This document shows positions 53,108-62,311 of a stretch of 64,000 nt of DNA, one piece after another. The stretch is from Massilia norwichensis (GTDB lineage: Bacteria; Pseudomonadota; Gammaproteobacteria; Burkholderiales; Burkholderiaceae_D): the NCBI RefSeq assembly GCF_024753245.1, contig NZ_JANUGX010000007.1:120573-184572 (forward strand), written 5' to 3'. The translations under genes were made by a program, and so were the position numbers. Each line of letters opens with the position of its first letter. Within the stretch, counting starts at the first letter, position 1. The notes beneath the pieces were generated by a model. It saw only the letters and a list, made by a program, of their open reading frames with translations. It was not told the DNA's origin and did no database searches.

Positions 53108-54220
53108 TCAATGGCGCCAGGCCGGGCCCGCCGGGGCGCCGGACTGCGAGGGCGCGCCGGCCGGCGGGTCGGCCAGCTTGACGATCGACAGCGGGTGCGC
53201 GAAGCGGATGCCTTCCTGTTCGAAGCGCCGGTAGATCTCCAGGAAGATGTCCTGCTGCGCGTCCATGTGCAGGATGTAGTCGGGACTGCGGAAGTGGTAG
53301 ACCACCTCGAAGTTCAGCGACCACTCGCCCCAATTGAAAAAATGGGCGCGCTCGAAATCGACGTTCGGCTTGGCCGTGACGATCTCGCGGATGATGCGCG
53401 GGATCCGGCACAGCAGCTCCTCGCTGGTGCCGTAGGCGACCCGCAGCACGAAGGCGACCCGGCGCGTCTCCATGCGCTTGTGGTTGTGGATGCGGCTTTT
53501 CAGCAGGTCGCCGTTCGAGAACACCACCTGCTCGCCGCCCAGGCCGCGCACCCGGGTCGTCTTCAGGCCGATATGTTCGACCGAGCCGAGGACGTCGCCG
53601 ACGATGATGAAATCGCCGATCTCGAAGGGTTTGTCCAGGGTGATCGAGAGCGAGGCGAACAGATCGCCGAGGATGTTCTGCACCGCCAGCGCCACCGCGA
53701 TACCGCCCACGCCCAGGCTGGCCACCAGGGCCGTGATGTTGACGCCGAAGTTATCGAGCACCATCAGGAACACGATCACCCACAAGGTCAGGCGCAGGCT
53801 GAAGCCCAGCACCGCGCTGGAATTGCGGCGCGCGCCGTCCTGGCCCTGGCGCAGCATGTCGCGCCAGGCGCGCAGGCCGACGTCGCCCCACACCGACACC
53901 TGTAGCAGCAGGGCGGCCACGGCGATGCGCGATATGAACAGCTCGCGCGCGCGGCCCAGTTCGAGGAAGGTGCTGCCGAAATACACGGCAAAGGCGGCAA
54001 TGAACAGCAGGTAGGTCTTGGACAGCATGGTCACGACCAGGTCGTCGAGCCGGGTCTCGGTGACGGCCGAGGTCGCGGCCAGGCGCCGCAGTATCATCGA
54101 GCGCAGGAAGGCCATCGCCACGGTCGCCAGCACCGTCACCGCCAGGGCCACCGCCCAGTCTTCGAGGGAATTGCCGAGGAAGGAAAACCGGCGCAGCGGC
54201 GCCAGGAAGGGAAGACTCAT
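53108..54220 (-). CDS. MscS family mechanosensitive ion channel
   Basis: Second mechanosensitive channel of the window, 370 residues, with about four N-terminal helices and the pore signature GVGGIAVALAVQNILGDLF, then KPFEIGDFI. The beta domain and C-terminal cage region are complete. It is clearly related to the channel at 28449 but differs in both termini. The ATG at 54220 has GGAG eight bases upstream; a TTG just before it is less likely. It diverges from the hybrid kinase at 54340, and the KGG gene follows 146 bp downstream. Confidence 0.92.
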   Translation of the reverse strand: MSLPFLAPLRRFSFLGNSLEDWAVALAVTVLATVAMAFLRSMILRRLAATSAVTETRLDDLVVTMLSKTYLLFIAAFAVYFGSTFLELGRARELFISRIAVAALLLQVSVWGDVGLRAWRDMLRQGQDGARRNSSAVLGFSLRLTLWVIVFLMVLDNFGVNITALVASLGVGGIAVALAVQNILGDLFASLSITLDKPFEIGDFIIVGDVLGSVEHIGLKTTRVRGLGGEQVVFSNGDLLKSRIHNHKRMETRRVAFVLRVAYGTSEELLCRIPRIIREIVTAKPNVDFERAHFFNWGEWSLNFEVVYHFRSPDYILHMDAQQDIFLEIYRRFEQEGIRFAHPLSIVKLADPPAGAPSQSGAPAGPAWRH

Positions 54221-54339
54221 CAACTTGCTCCAATTCGAACTGCATACCGTCCTAGTGTGGAGGCGCCCGGCATCGCGGCGCGCACAATTGACTTTCGGCA
54301 GCTTGCGGCATACATTGCATTATTTGCATCATCTTCCGC

Positions 54340-57300
54340 ATGACCAAGGACCTTACCAGCATCCTCCTCGTCGACGACCAGCCTGCCAATCTGGCGGTGC
54401 TTGAGGCCACGCTCGTCGGCCTGGCCGGAGAGATGGTCTCCGTGACCTCCGGCGAAGCTGCGCTGCGCGAGGTGCTGGCGCGCGACTTCGCGGTGGTGCT
54501 GCTGGACGTGCGCATGCCGACCATGAACGGCTTCGAACTGGCGGAACTGATCCGCCAGCATCCGCGCACCCAGGCCTTGCCCATCATCTTCCTCACCGCC
54601 GGCGACGCCGGGGACTTCCCGATCGAGCGCGCCTATGCGCTGGGCGCGGTCGACTACATGATCAAGCCCTTCAACCCCACGGTGCTGCGGGCCAAGACCG
54701 GCGTCTTCATCGAGTTGTACCGCAAGCGCGCCCAGCTCGCCGAGATCGAAGAGGAGCGTCACCGCGCCGCCCTCAAGAGCCGCGACGAGCAGCTCGCGCG
54801 CAGCGAGCGGCAGGCGCAGGCGGTGCGCGACCAGCTGGTGCGCGAACTGCAGGCCGCCGGCGACCGCATGCGCGACATCTTCCACCGCGCGCCGGCCCTG
54901 ATGTGCGTGATGACGGGACCGGAACACGTGGTCGACATGGCCAACCAGCGTTTCCTGGAACTCGCCGGCGGCCGCGCGCTGGCCGGGCTGCCGCTGCGCA
55001 ATGCCATGCCCGAACTCGAAGGCCAGGATTTCCTGGAGCTGATCGACGGCGTCTATCGCAGCGGCGAAGCGGTCGATGCCAGCAATGCCCGCCTGCTGCT
55101 GCGCGCGCCCGCGCCGCGCGCCGGCCTGGACGAACACTTCCTGGACTTCGTCTGCATGGCGCTGCGCGAACCCGACGGCAGCGTGTCCGGGGTGCTGCTG
55201 CACGGCGTCGACGTCACCGACCGCACCCGCGCCAACGCCCTGGCGGTGGGCCAGCGCGGCGCGCTCGAACTGGCCGTCACCGATGCGCCGCTGGGCGACG
55301 TGCTGGACGTGCTGGCGCGCACCGCCGAGGACTACAGCGGCGGCGCCGCCATGGCCTCGGTGCAGCTGGTGTCGAACGACGGCCAGTACCTGCGCCACGC
55401 CGCCGCGCCTTCGCTGCCGCTGGAATGCCAGCTGGCCCTCGACGCCTTGCGCATCGCGCCGCTGAGCGGCAGCGCCGGCACCGCGGCCTGGCGCGCCGAG
55501 CCGGTGGCCAGTCCCGACATCGCCACCGATCCCGTATGGGGCGCGAAGCGCGACCTGGCCCTGGCCTACGGCCTGCGCGGCTGCCGCGCGCTGCCGATCC
55601 TGGCGCCGTCCGGCGCGGTGCTCGGCACCTTCAGCCTGTATTACCGCGACGTCGGGCTGCTCGCGCCGCAGGAAGAAGCGGCCTTGGCCCTGCTGGCCAA
55701 CACCGCCTCGCTGGTGATCGGCCAGCGTCACGAAGCGGCCGAGCGCCAGGCCGCGGAGCACCGCTCGCGCGCGATCCTGGAGAGCATGAGCGAAGGTTTC
55801 ATCGCCCTCGATGCGGCGTGGCGCATCACCTACGCCAACGGCGCCGCCGAGGGCTTGACCCGGCGCCGCCGCGAAGACCTGGTCGGCGGCCAGTTCTGGG
55901 ACCTGTTTCCGGCGCTGCGCGATGCCGATCACGCGCCGCTGCTGCGCCGCAGCGCGCTGGAGCGGACCCGCAGCCGCCTGGAGGTCTACGACGAGGCGCA
56001 GGCGCGCTGGTTCGAGATCAACTCCTTCCCGACCGAAGACGATGGCATCGCACTGTACTTCCGCGACGAGACCGACCGCCGCCGCGCCGAGGAAGGCGTG
56101 CGCCGCCTGGCCGCGGTGGCCGAGCAGTCTTCGGACTTCATCGGCATCTTCACGCCGGACGCCGGCGGCATCTACCTGAACCCGGCCGGGCGCCGCATGG
56201 CCGGCCTGGGTGCGGACACCAACATCGCGGCCTGGCGCATGCTGGACTTCTTCCCCCGCGAAGACCGCGCCTTCGTGCGCGACCACATGATGACGGCCCT
56301 GACCGGCGACGCGGCGGCCTGGGAGGGCGAGCTGCGCCTGGCCCAGCCGCAGGGACGCGAGCCGATTCCGGTCTACTTCAAGGGCTTCGCGGTGCGCGAC
56401 GCCAACGGCCAGAACATCGGCCTGGCGACCATCACGCGCGACATCACGGCGCAGAAGCTGGCCGAGGACGAGCTGCGCCGGGTCGCGGCCGACCTGTCGG
56501 AAGCCGATCACCGCAAGAGCGAATTCCTGGCGACGCTGGCGCACGAGCTGCGCAACCCGCTGGCGCCGATTCGCACCGGCCTGGATCTGCTGCGCATGCA
56601 GTCGCAGGGCGCGGCGCGCGACGAGGCGGCCGCGCGCCGCATCCACGGCATGATGGACCGCCAGCTGGGCCACCTGATCCACCTGGTGGACGACCTGCTC
56701 GACATCGCCCGCATCACGCGCGGCAAGATCGAGCTGAAGAAGGAGCCGGTGCTGCTGCGGACCATCGTCGCCACCGCCGTCGAAACCAGCACCGCGCTGA
56801 TCCAGTCCCACGGCCACGAGCTGAGCGTGGAGCTGCCGCCCGAGCCGCTGGAACTCGAAGCCGACGTCACGCGCATGGTGCAGGTGCTGTCCAACCTGCT
56901 CAACAACGCCGCCAAGTACACCCCGGGCGGCGGACGCATCGGGCTGTCCGCCTGGCGCGAGGACGGGCAGGCGGTGATCGCCGTGTCCGACAGCGGCATC
57001 GGCATCCCGCCGGACGCCATCGGCTCGGTGTTCGAAATGTTCACCCAGGTGCGCGGAAGCCTCGACCGCGCCCAGGGCGGCCTCGGGATCGGGCTGTCGC
57101 TGGTGCGGCGCCTGGTGGAACTGCACGGCGGCCGCGTGAGCGCCTTCAGCGGCGGCCGCGGTCAGGGTTCGACCTTCACCGTGCGCCTGCCGCTGCGGGT
57201 CGGCACGCCGCATGCTGCGGGGCCGGCGACGCAGGCCGGGGTCCATGCCCAGGGCGCCGGCGGGTCGCTGCGCGTGCTGGTGGTGGACGACAATCTGGAT

Positions 57301-57636
57301 GCGGCCGAGAGCCTGACGGCGCTGCTCGAAGTCCTCGGCCACACCACCATGAGCGCGCACGACGGACCGCAGGGGCTGGCGGCGGCGCGCGCCTTCGTGC
57401 CCGACCTGGTCCTGCTCGACATCGGCCTGCCGGGCATGAGCGGACACGAGGTCGCGCGCGAGATCCGCCGTAGTGCGGCGCTGCGCAAGGTGGTGCTGAT
57501 CGCGCTGACCGGCTGGGGTTCCGAGAGCGATCAGCGGCTGTCGCACGAAGCCGGCTTCGACCAGCACCTGATCAAGCCGGTCAGCCTGGAAGCGCTGGAG
57601 CAAGCCTTGAGCGCGGCGGCACGGGGGCTGCCATGA
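54340..57636 (+). CDS. Hybrid sensor histidine kinase with N- and C-terminal receivers
   Basis: Cytoplasmic signalling protein of 1098 residues. Order: receiver (5-125, Asp56 in VVLLDVRMP), a coiled linker, PAS (about 180-295), GAF-like (about 300-465), two PAS domains (about 475-590 and 595-715), HisKA with phospho-acceptor His735 in LAHELRNPLAPI, HATPase (NNAAKYTP; GGLGIGLSLVRRL), and a C-terminal receiver with Asp1027 in LLDIGLPGMSG. No transmembrane segment is visible. It overlaps the NUDIX gene by ATGA. The kinase core is strongly similar to the converging kinase at 58060. Confidence 0.94.
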   Translation: MTKDLTSILLVDDQPANLAVLEATLVGLAGEMVSVTSGEAALREVLARDFAVVLLDVRMPTMNGFELAELIRQHPRTQALPIIFLTAGDAGDFPIERAYALGAVDYMIKPFNPTVLRAKTGVFIELYRKRAQLAEIEEERHRAALKSRDEQLARSERQAQAVRDQLVRELQAAGDRMRDIFHRAPALMCVMTGPEHVVDMANQRFLELAGGRALAGLPLRNAMPELEGQDFLELIDGVYRSGEAVDASNARLLLRAPAPRAGLDEHFLDFVCMALREPDGSVSGVLLHGVDVTDRTRANALAVGQRGALELAVTDAPLGDVLDVLARTAEDYSGGAAMASVQLVSNDGQYLRHAAAPSLPLECQLALDALRIAPLSGSAGTAAWRAEPVASPDIATDPVWGAKRDLALAYGLRGCRALPILAPSGAVLGTFSLYYRDVGLLAPQEEAALALLANTASLVIGQRHEAAERQAAEHRSRAILESMSEGFIALDAAWRITYANGAAEGLTRRRREDLVGGQFWDLFPALRDADHAPLLRRSALERTRSRLEVYDEAQARWFEINSFPTEDDGIALYFRDETDRRRAEEGVRRLAAVAEQSSDFIGIFTPDAGGIYLNPAGRRMAGLGADTNIAAWRMLDFFPREDRAFVRDHMMTALTGDAAAWEGELRLAQPQGREPIPVYFKGFAVRDANGQNIGLATITRDITAQKLAEDELRRVAADLSEADHRKSEFLATLAHELRNPLAPIRTGLDLLRMQSQGAARDEAAARRIHGMMDRQLGHLIHLVDDLLDIARITRGKIELKKEPVLLRTIVATAVETSTALIQSHGHELSVELPPEPLELEADVTRMVQVLSNLLNNAAKYTPGGGRIGLSAWREDGQAVIAVSDSGIGIPPDAIGSVFEMFTQVRGSLDRAQGGLGIGLSLVRRLVELHGGRVSAFSGGRGQGSTFTVRLPLRVGTPHAAGPATQAGVHAQGAGGSLRVLVVDDNLDAAESLTALLEVLGHTTMSAHDGPQGLAAARAFVPDLVLLDIGLPGMSGHEVAREIRRSAALRKVVLIALTGWGSESDQRLSHEAGFDQHLIKPVSLEALEQALSAAARGLP

Positions 57637-58070
57637 AGGGCAGCAGCAAGCCGGTCGAGGTCTCGTGCGGCACGCTGGTGGTCGATGCGGCCGGCCGCCT
57701 GCTGATCTGCCACGTGACCGGCACCGCGAAATGGGACATTCCAAAAGGCCTGCAAGACCCGGGCGAAGACACGTTGGCGGCGGCGATGCGCGAGCTGTAC
57801 GAGGAGGCCGGGCTCGAATTCGAGGCCGCGCGTTTCCAGGACCTGGGCCGCTTCGAATACCGGCGCGACAAATGCCTGCACCTGTACAAGGTCGAGGTGG
57901 GTGATGAATTGCCCGACCTCGGCCACCTGATCTGCCGCAGCTTCTTCCCGCACCACGTCACCGGCAAGCCGACCCCGGAGACGGACGGCTTTCGCTGGGC
58001 CACGCGGGAGGAGGTGGGGAGGCTGTGCTGGCCACGCATGGCCGCGCGCCTGCTGTCGCTCAGCTGGTGA
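57633..58070 (+). CDS. NUDIX hydrolase
   Basis: Pyrophosphohydrolase of 145 residues, cytoplasmic. The full Nudix box G-x5-E-x7-R-E-x-x-E-E-x-G spans residues 39-61 (GLQDPGEDTLAAAMRELYEE then AGL), giving the Mg2+-binding helix. The substrate is a nucleoside diphosphate linked to another moiety, not further defined. The start overlaps the kinase stop by 4 bp, so it is translationally coupled to a sensor kinase. Its last 11 bp overlap the convergent second kinase. Confidence 0.93.
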   Translation: MKGSSKPVEVSCGTLVVDAAGRLLICHVTGTAKWDIPKGLQDPGEDTLAAAMRELYEEAGLEFEAARFQDLGRFEYRRDKCLHLYKVEVGDELPDLGHLICRSFFPHHVTGKPTPETDGFRWATREEVGRLCWPRMAARLLSLSW

Positions 58071-60438
58071 GCTGGCGCGGGGCGGCCAGGCGCGCCAGGA
58101 CGTCTTCGATCGCGGTCACGGTCGCGGGCTTGGTCAGGTGGGCGTCAAAGCCGGCGGCGCTGCTGCGGGCGCGGTCCGCTTCGCCGCCCCAGCCGGTCAG
58201 GGCCACCAGGCGCACGCCTGCGCATTGCGGATCGGCGCGCACCTTCTCCGCTACTTCGTAGCCGGACATGCCCGGCATGCCGATGTCGAGGAACACGATC
58301 TGCGGACGCAGGCTGGCGATCATGCGCAGCGCCTGGTGGCCGTCGGCCGCCACCGGCGCCGTGTGGCCCATGATGCCGAGCAGGGCCGCCAGGGTCTCGG
58401 CGGCGTCGCGGTTGTCGTCCACCACCAGCAGCTGCAGGGCGGCGGGCGCGCCAGGCGCGGTCTCGAGATTGTCCTGGACCGGCATCGGACTGTCCTTGCC
58501 GGCCAGCGGCAGGCGCACCGTGAAGACGCTGCCGGCATCGATGCCGCGGCTGGCGGCGGTGATGGTCCCGCCATGCAGTTCGACCAGGCTGCGCACCAGC
58601 GAGAGGCCGATCCCGAGGCCGCCATGGCTGCGCAGGGACGGATGCGAGACCTGGGTGAACATCTGGAAAATCGATCCCATCGATTCGGCAGGGATGCCGA
58701 TGCCGTTGTCGGAGACCACGATCACGGCCTGTTCGCGGTCGTGTTCGAACTCGCGTTCGACGGCGACCACGATGGCGCCGCCGCGCGGCGTGTACTTGGC
58801 GGCGTTGTTGAGCAGGTTGCTGACCACCTGGGTCAGGCGTACCGGATCGGCATACAGCTGGAGCGGCGTGGCGGGCAGGCGCAGGTCGAGGCGATGGCGG
58901 GCGGATTCGATCAGCGGCATGCTGGTGTCGACTGCGGCGCGGACCACGTCGTCCAGATCGATCCACTCGGGTTTCAGCTCGATCTGGCCGCGCGTGATGC
59001 GGGCGACGTCGAGCAGGTCGTCGACCAGGTGCACCAGGTGGTCGAGCTGGCGGTCCATGATGTCCTGCACCCGCGCCAGCGCCTGCGGGTCGCCCCTGGT
59101 GCGGCGCATCAGCTGCAGACCGCTGCGGATCGGCGCCAGCGGATTGCGCAGTTCGTGCGCCAGGGTTGCCAGGAAGGCTGTCTTGCGGCTGTCCTGCTCG
59201 GCCAGGTCGTCGGCCAGGCGGCGCAGTTCGAGCTCGGTGCGGCGCCGCTCGGTGATGTCGGTGAACAGCACCACGATCTTGCGGCTGCCGGCCGGCCCGA
59301 CCCGCGCGGCGTAGACCTCGTACCAGCGGTGCAGGTCGACGGCTTCTTCGATGAAGCGCACCGGTTCGCCGGTGGCGGCGACCCGGCCGTACAGTTCGTA
59401 CCAGCGGCCTTCATGGCCGGGCATCAGGGCGCGCGCGGTTTTGCCGACCGGATCGGCCAGCCCCGTGTGGGTGCTGAACGCGCGGTTCACCTCCAGGTAA
59501 CGGTAGTCGCAGGGCTTGCCGCCGGCGTCGTACAGCAGTTCGATCACCCCGATGCCGTCATCCACCGAGTCGAACAGGGTGCGGTAGCGTTCCTCGCTGG
59601 CCTGCAGGCGTTCCTCGGCCTGCTTCTGCACCGTCACGTCGATCACCACGCCGCGCAGGCGGGTGACACCCTGGCTGTTGCGCTCCAGCTGGCCGCGCGC
59701 CAGCAGCCAGCGCCAGCTGCCGGCGCCGGTATCGCGCACGCGGTAGGTGGCGGCATACGCGCCAGCGCCATCGTTCACCGCCTCCTGCAGGCGCGCCTCG
59801 GTCGGCGCCAGGTCGTCGGGGTGGATGGCCGCTAAATAGGCGGACAGCGGCGCGTTCTCGGCAAGCTCGGGGTCGACCCCGAACATCACGGCCATGCGGC
59901 GGTCGGCCACCACCCGGTCGGCGTCGATATCCCAGGTCCATACGCCGATCCCGGCGGCGGCGATGGTCGCTTCGAGGCGCGCGCGGGTCTCTTCCAGCGC
60001 TTCCTGGGCGCGGGTGCGCTCGGCCGCGGTATCGTAGGCATCGAGGTAGAAGCGGGCCTTGGACTTCAGGATCGGCGGCGAGATCGGCTCGTCGAGCACC
60101 GAGAGGGCGCCGGCCTCGTATAAAGGCTCGACTGCGAAGTCGCGCCGCGGCGGCAGGCCGATCGCCACCAGCGGCGTCGGCGGAAACGCCGCGCGCAGGC
60201 GCCGCAGGAGGCCGGCGAAGGCATGCACGTCGCCGGTATAGCCGGCCAGGATCAGGGCGAAGCCGGGCGGCGCTGTGTGGCGCAGGGCTTCGTCGGCGCT
60301 AGGTACGCGCAACACCTCATAGCCGAGTTCCGCGGCCACGCTCGCCACTGCCGGATCGACGTCCGGGCGGTCGCAGACAAACAGAACGCGGCCGCGCGTG
60401 GGCCTGGGCTTATTGCCAGCGTCGTGAACAACTTGCAT
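58060..60438 (-). CDS. Hybrid sensor histidine kinase with degenerate N-terminal receiver
   Basis: Cytoplasmic hybrid kinase of 792 residues. The N-terminal domain (15-135) has the receiver fold but lacks both key residues: the phospho-acceptor region reads LILAGYTGD, and the switch Lys is replaced (LDEPISP). Two PAS domains follow (about 150-275 and 280-400), then HisKA with His428, HATPase (NNAAKYTP at 544) and a functional C-terminal receiver with Asp718. The ATG at 60438 is chosen; a GTG 48 bp upstream is possible. Its kinase core and C-terminal receiver are paralogous to the protein at 54340. Confidence 0.93.
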   Translation of the reverse strand: MQVVHDAGNKPRPTRGRVLFVCDRPDVDPAVASVAAELGYEVLRVPSADEALRHTAPPGFALILAGYTGDVHAFAGLLRRLRAAFPPTPLVAIGLPPRRDFAVEPLYEAGALSVLDEPISPPILKSKARFYLDAYDTAAERTRAQEALEETRARLEATIAAAGIGVWTWDIDADRVVADRRMAVMFGVDPELAENAPLSAYLAAIHPDDLAPTEARLQEAVNDGAGAYAATYRVRDTGAGSWRWLLARGQLERNSQGVTRLRGVVIDVTVQKQAEERLQASEERYRTLFDSVDDGIGVIELLYDAGGKPCDYRYLEVNRAFSTHTGLADPVGKTARALMPGHEGRWYELYGRVAATGEPVRFIEEAVDLHRWYEVYAARVGPAGSRKIVVLFTDITERRRTELELRRLADDLAEQDSRKTAFLATLAHELRNPLAPIRSGLQLMRRTRGDPQALARVQDIMDRQLDHLVHLVDDLLDVARITRGQIELKPEWIDLDDVVRAAVDTSMPLIESARHRLDLRLPATPLQLYADPVRLTQVVSNLLNNAAKYTPRGGAIVVAVEREFEHDREQAVIVVSDNGIGIPAESMGSIFQMFTQVSHPSLRSHGGLGIGLSLVRSLVELHGGTITAASRGIDAGSVFTVRLPLAGKDSPMPVQDNLETAPGAPAALQLLVVDDNRDAAETLAALLGIMGHTAPVAADGHQALRMIASLRPQIVFLDIGMPGMSGYEVAEKVRADPQCAGVRLVALTGWGGEADRARSSAAGFDAHLTKPATVTAIEDVLARLAAPRQLTS

Positions 60439-60558
60439 CCGGGGTCCGTATCGTCGATAGTCTTCGCAATGTAGGAGCAGTCCCACGGAAAGTCAACCAT
60501 CGGCCGTGCGCGCCGCTTGCCAGCTTGGCGGTAGGATGGCGCCCCAGGAGGAGAGATC

Positions 60559-61389
60559 ATGACCAAGGGTACAGAGGAAAATTTCGACGTCGGCGCCATC
60601 ATGGGCGGTATCTACGGCGACGGCATCATCGCCCGCAAGGGCGCGTTCACGAAAGAATGGGTGGGGCGGCTGAAGGAAGACATCGAGACCCTGTTCGCCG
60701 AAGCGCGCGCACGGCCGGGCGGCGCCCTGGAACGCGGACCGGCCCGCTATTACGTCGAAGTGCATCCGGAGCGGATCCGCGGCTTCGTCGAACTGGTGAC
60801 GCATCCGTGGGTGACGGCGGTGTGCCGGGCCGTGCTGGGGCCGGACTACAAGGTGGTCGAGGCCGGCTTCGACATTCCCTTTCCGGGCGCGATGCACCAG
60901 CCCTGGCACCGCGACTTCCCGGCACCGGAAGCGACCCTGGTCGGGCGCCGCCTGAATTCGCTGGCCTTCAACATCACGACCGTCGACGTGACCGAGGAGA
61001 TCGGCCCGTTCGAGATCGCCCCCGGCACCCAGTGGGACGACCTGGCGGGGACCGACCCGATGTTCCCGGACAAGTCGCTGTATCCGCGCTACGAGGCGCG
61101 CGCCCAGCGCAAGCTGCCGCAGGTGGGCGATATCTCGGCGCGCTCGGCGCTGACCATCCACCGCGGCACCGCCAACCGTTCGCAGCTGTCGCGCCCGATC
61201 TTCGTGCTGGGCGTGGATGCGCCGGACGCGCGCAACGCCGACAAGCACGACCTGCAGGTCACCCGGGCCTACTGGGATGCGCTGCCGGAAGAGGTGCGCA
61301 AGCACCTGACCTGCCGCGTGGTCGACTCGCTGGAAGACATCTATCAGGCCCACACGATCGAGGGCCTGCGGATGGGCGTGACGATGTAA
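60559..61389 (+). CDS. Phytanoyl-CoA dioxygenase family protein
   Basis: Predicted Fe(II)/2-oxoglutarate-dependent oxygenase of 276 residues. The iron-binding facial triad is visible as His117-x-Asp119 in PWHRDFP and the distal His201 in TIHRGTANRS, whose following Arg could hold 2-oxoglutarate. The substrate is unknown; family members act on lipids, osmolytes and many natural products. GAGGAGAGATC precedes the ATG. It stands alone between a divergent kinase gene and a convergent small gene. Confidence 0.88.
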   Translation: MTKGTEENFDVGAIMGGIYGDGIIARKGAFTKEWVGRLKEDIETLFAEARARPGGALERGPARYYVEVHPERIRGFVELVTHPWVTAVCRAVLGPDYKVVEAGFDIPFPGAMHQPWHRDFPAPEATLVGRRLNSLAFNITTVDVTEEIGPFEIAPGTQWDDLAGTDPMFPDKSLYPRYEARAQRKLPQVGDISARSALTIHRGTANRSQLSRPIFVLGVDAPDARNADKHDLQVTRAYWDALPEEVRKHLTCRVVDSLEDIYQAHTIEGLRMGVTM

Positions 61390-61404
61390 AGACCGGGCCG
61401 GGGC

Positions 61405-61704
61405 TCAGGCGTCGCCGCCCTGGGCATCCTGGCCGTCGTCGCCTTTCAGCTTTTCCGGCTTGAGCGAATCGGCCAGCGCATCGGAAGCGATGCCCTTGGG
61501 GGCCTGGCCGACGCGGCGGGTGGAATCGGACTGCTGGTCGAGGTTGACTTCCTCGGCCACTTCGAAACGGCCGTCGGCGGCGCTGTTGTCCGTGTTGTCG
61601 GCGGAGCCTGCCGGCAGCAGGTCTTCCGAGCGGCCGTTCTGTTCCTCGGCCGGGGTGGCGCGCTGCTGGTTCTGTTGCCCTTGCTGATTCTGCTGGTTTG
61701 CCAT
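61405..61704 (-). CDS. Small acidic protein with Q/N-rich N-terminus
   Basis: Unrecognised hydrophilic protein of 99 residues, probably disordered. It begins MANQQNQQGQQNQQRATP, then becomes acidic (ENxD-rich) and ends with DDGQDAQGGDA. A very strong ribosome site (AAGGAGGAAGCA) supports real expression. The N-terminus resembles those of the KGG protein (52551) and the SDR (27462). It converges on the dioxygenase gene with a 15-bp gap. Confidence 0.8.
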   Translation of the reverse strand: MANQQNQQGQQNQQRATPAEEQNGRSEDLLPAGSADNTDNSAADGRFEVAEEVNLDQQSDSTRRVGQAPKGIASDALADSLKPEKLKGDDGQDAQGGDA

Positions 61705-61784
61705 TGCTTCCTCCTTTGCATGATCGTCAAGCGATTATGGCGCAGGGGGATGGGCGCGGGCGCACGCTACCGGAAGATCCCGGC

Positions 61785-62051
61785 TTACCGCTTCTTCCGT
61801 TCCGGCAGGTTCTTTTCCAGGATGGCCCACAGGATCAGCCCATAGGCGAGCAGGCGGATCAGGTAGTGCAGCGGCGAATCTTCGCTGTCCTGGTAGCTCA
61901 GGGCCGAATACACGCGGTGCGCACCTTCGATGCCGAAGGACAGCGCGAAATACAGGAAAAAACGGTCGCGCGTACTGCGCCAGAAGCGCAGGAAGAACAG
62001 CGCGATCACGGTCGAGGCCATGGCGATGGCGCCGGTCAGCATATAGTTCAC
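61785..62051 (-). CDS. DUF5985 family small membrane protein (second of pair)
   Basis: Three-helix membrane protein of 88 residues (MLTGAIAMASTVIALFFLRF; FFLYFALSFGIEG; YLIRLLAYGLILWAIL). The pattern FLRFWRSTRDRFFLYFALSF is typical of DUF5985. The GTG at 62051 is preferred, with AAGGAG five bases upstream; an overlapping GTG at 62057 would give GTGA coupling with the preceding gene. Function unknown. It is the last gene of a three-gene unit. Confidence 0.78.
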   Translation of the reverse strand: MNYMLTGAIAMASTVIALFFLRFWRSTRDRFFLYFALSFGIEGAHRVYSALSYQDSEDSPLHYLIRLLAYGLILWAILEKNLPERKKR

Positions 62052-62053
62052 GT

Positions 62054-62311
62054 TCACTCCTTCTCGTAGATCAAGCCATACAGCAGGAGCAGCATCGACA
62101 CCAGGGCCGACAGCAGGCGTACCGGCAGCAGGTAGATATCGGGGAAGACGATCTTGTCGAGCACCAGAAATAAATTGTTCACCGTCATCGCAACGAAAGA
62201 CCAGCCGCTCCAGAACAGCAGGCGGTGGCCGGTGCGGCGGTAACTGGCCAGCAGCAACCAGGCGCAGGCCAGCGAGGTCAGGGCACACAATGAATAAATG
62301 GTAAACGCCAC
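62054..62311 (-). CDS. DUF5985 family small membrane protein (first of pair)
   Basis: Three-helix membrane protein of 85 residues, starting at GTG directly after the TAA of the winged-helix gene (no gap). AAAGGA lies inside the end of that gene. Segments ASYRRTGHRLLFWSGWSFVA and PVRLLSALVSMLLLLYGLIY match the second DUF5985 protein in layout, so the two are probably paralogues forming a pair. No catalytic residue is evident. Confidence 0.78.
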   Translation of the reverse strand: MAFTIYSLCALTSLACAWLLLASYRRTGHRLLFWSGWSFVAMTVNNLFLVLDKIVFPDIYLLPVRLLSALVSMLLLLYGLIYEKE

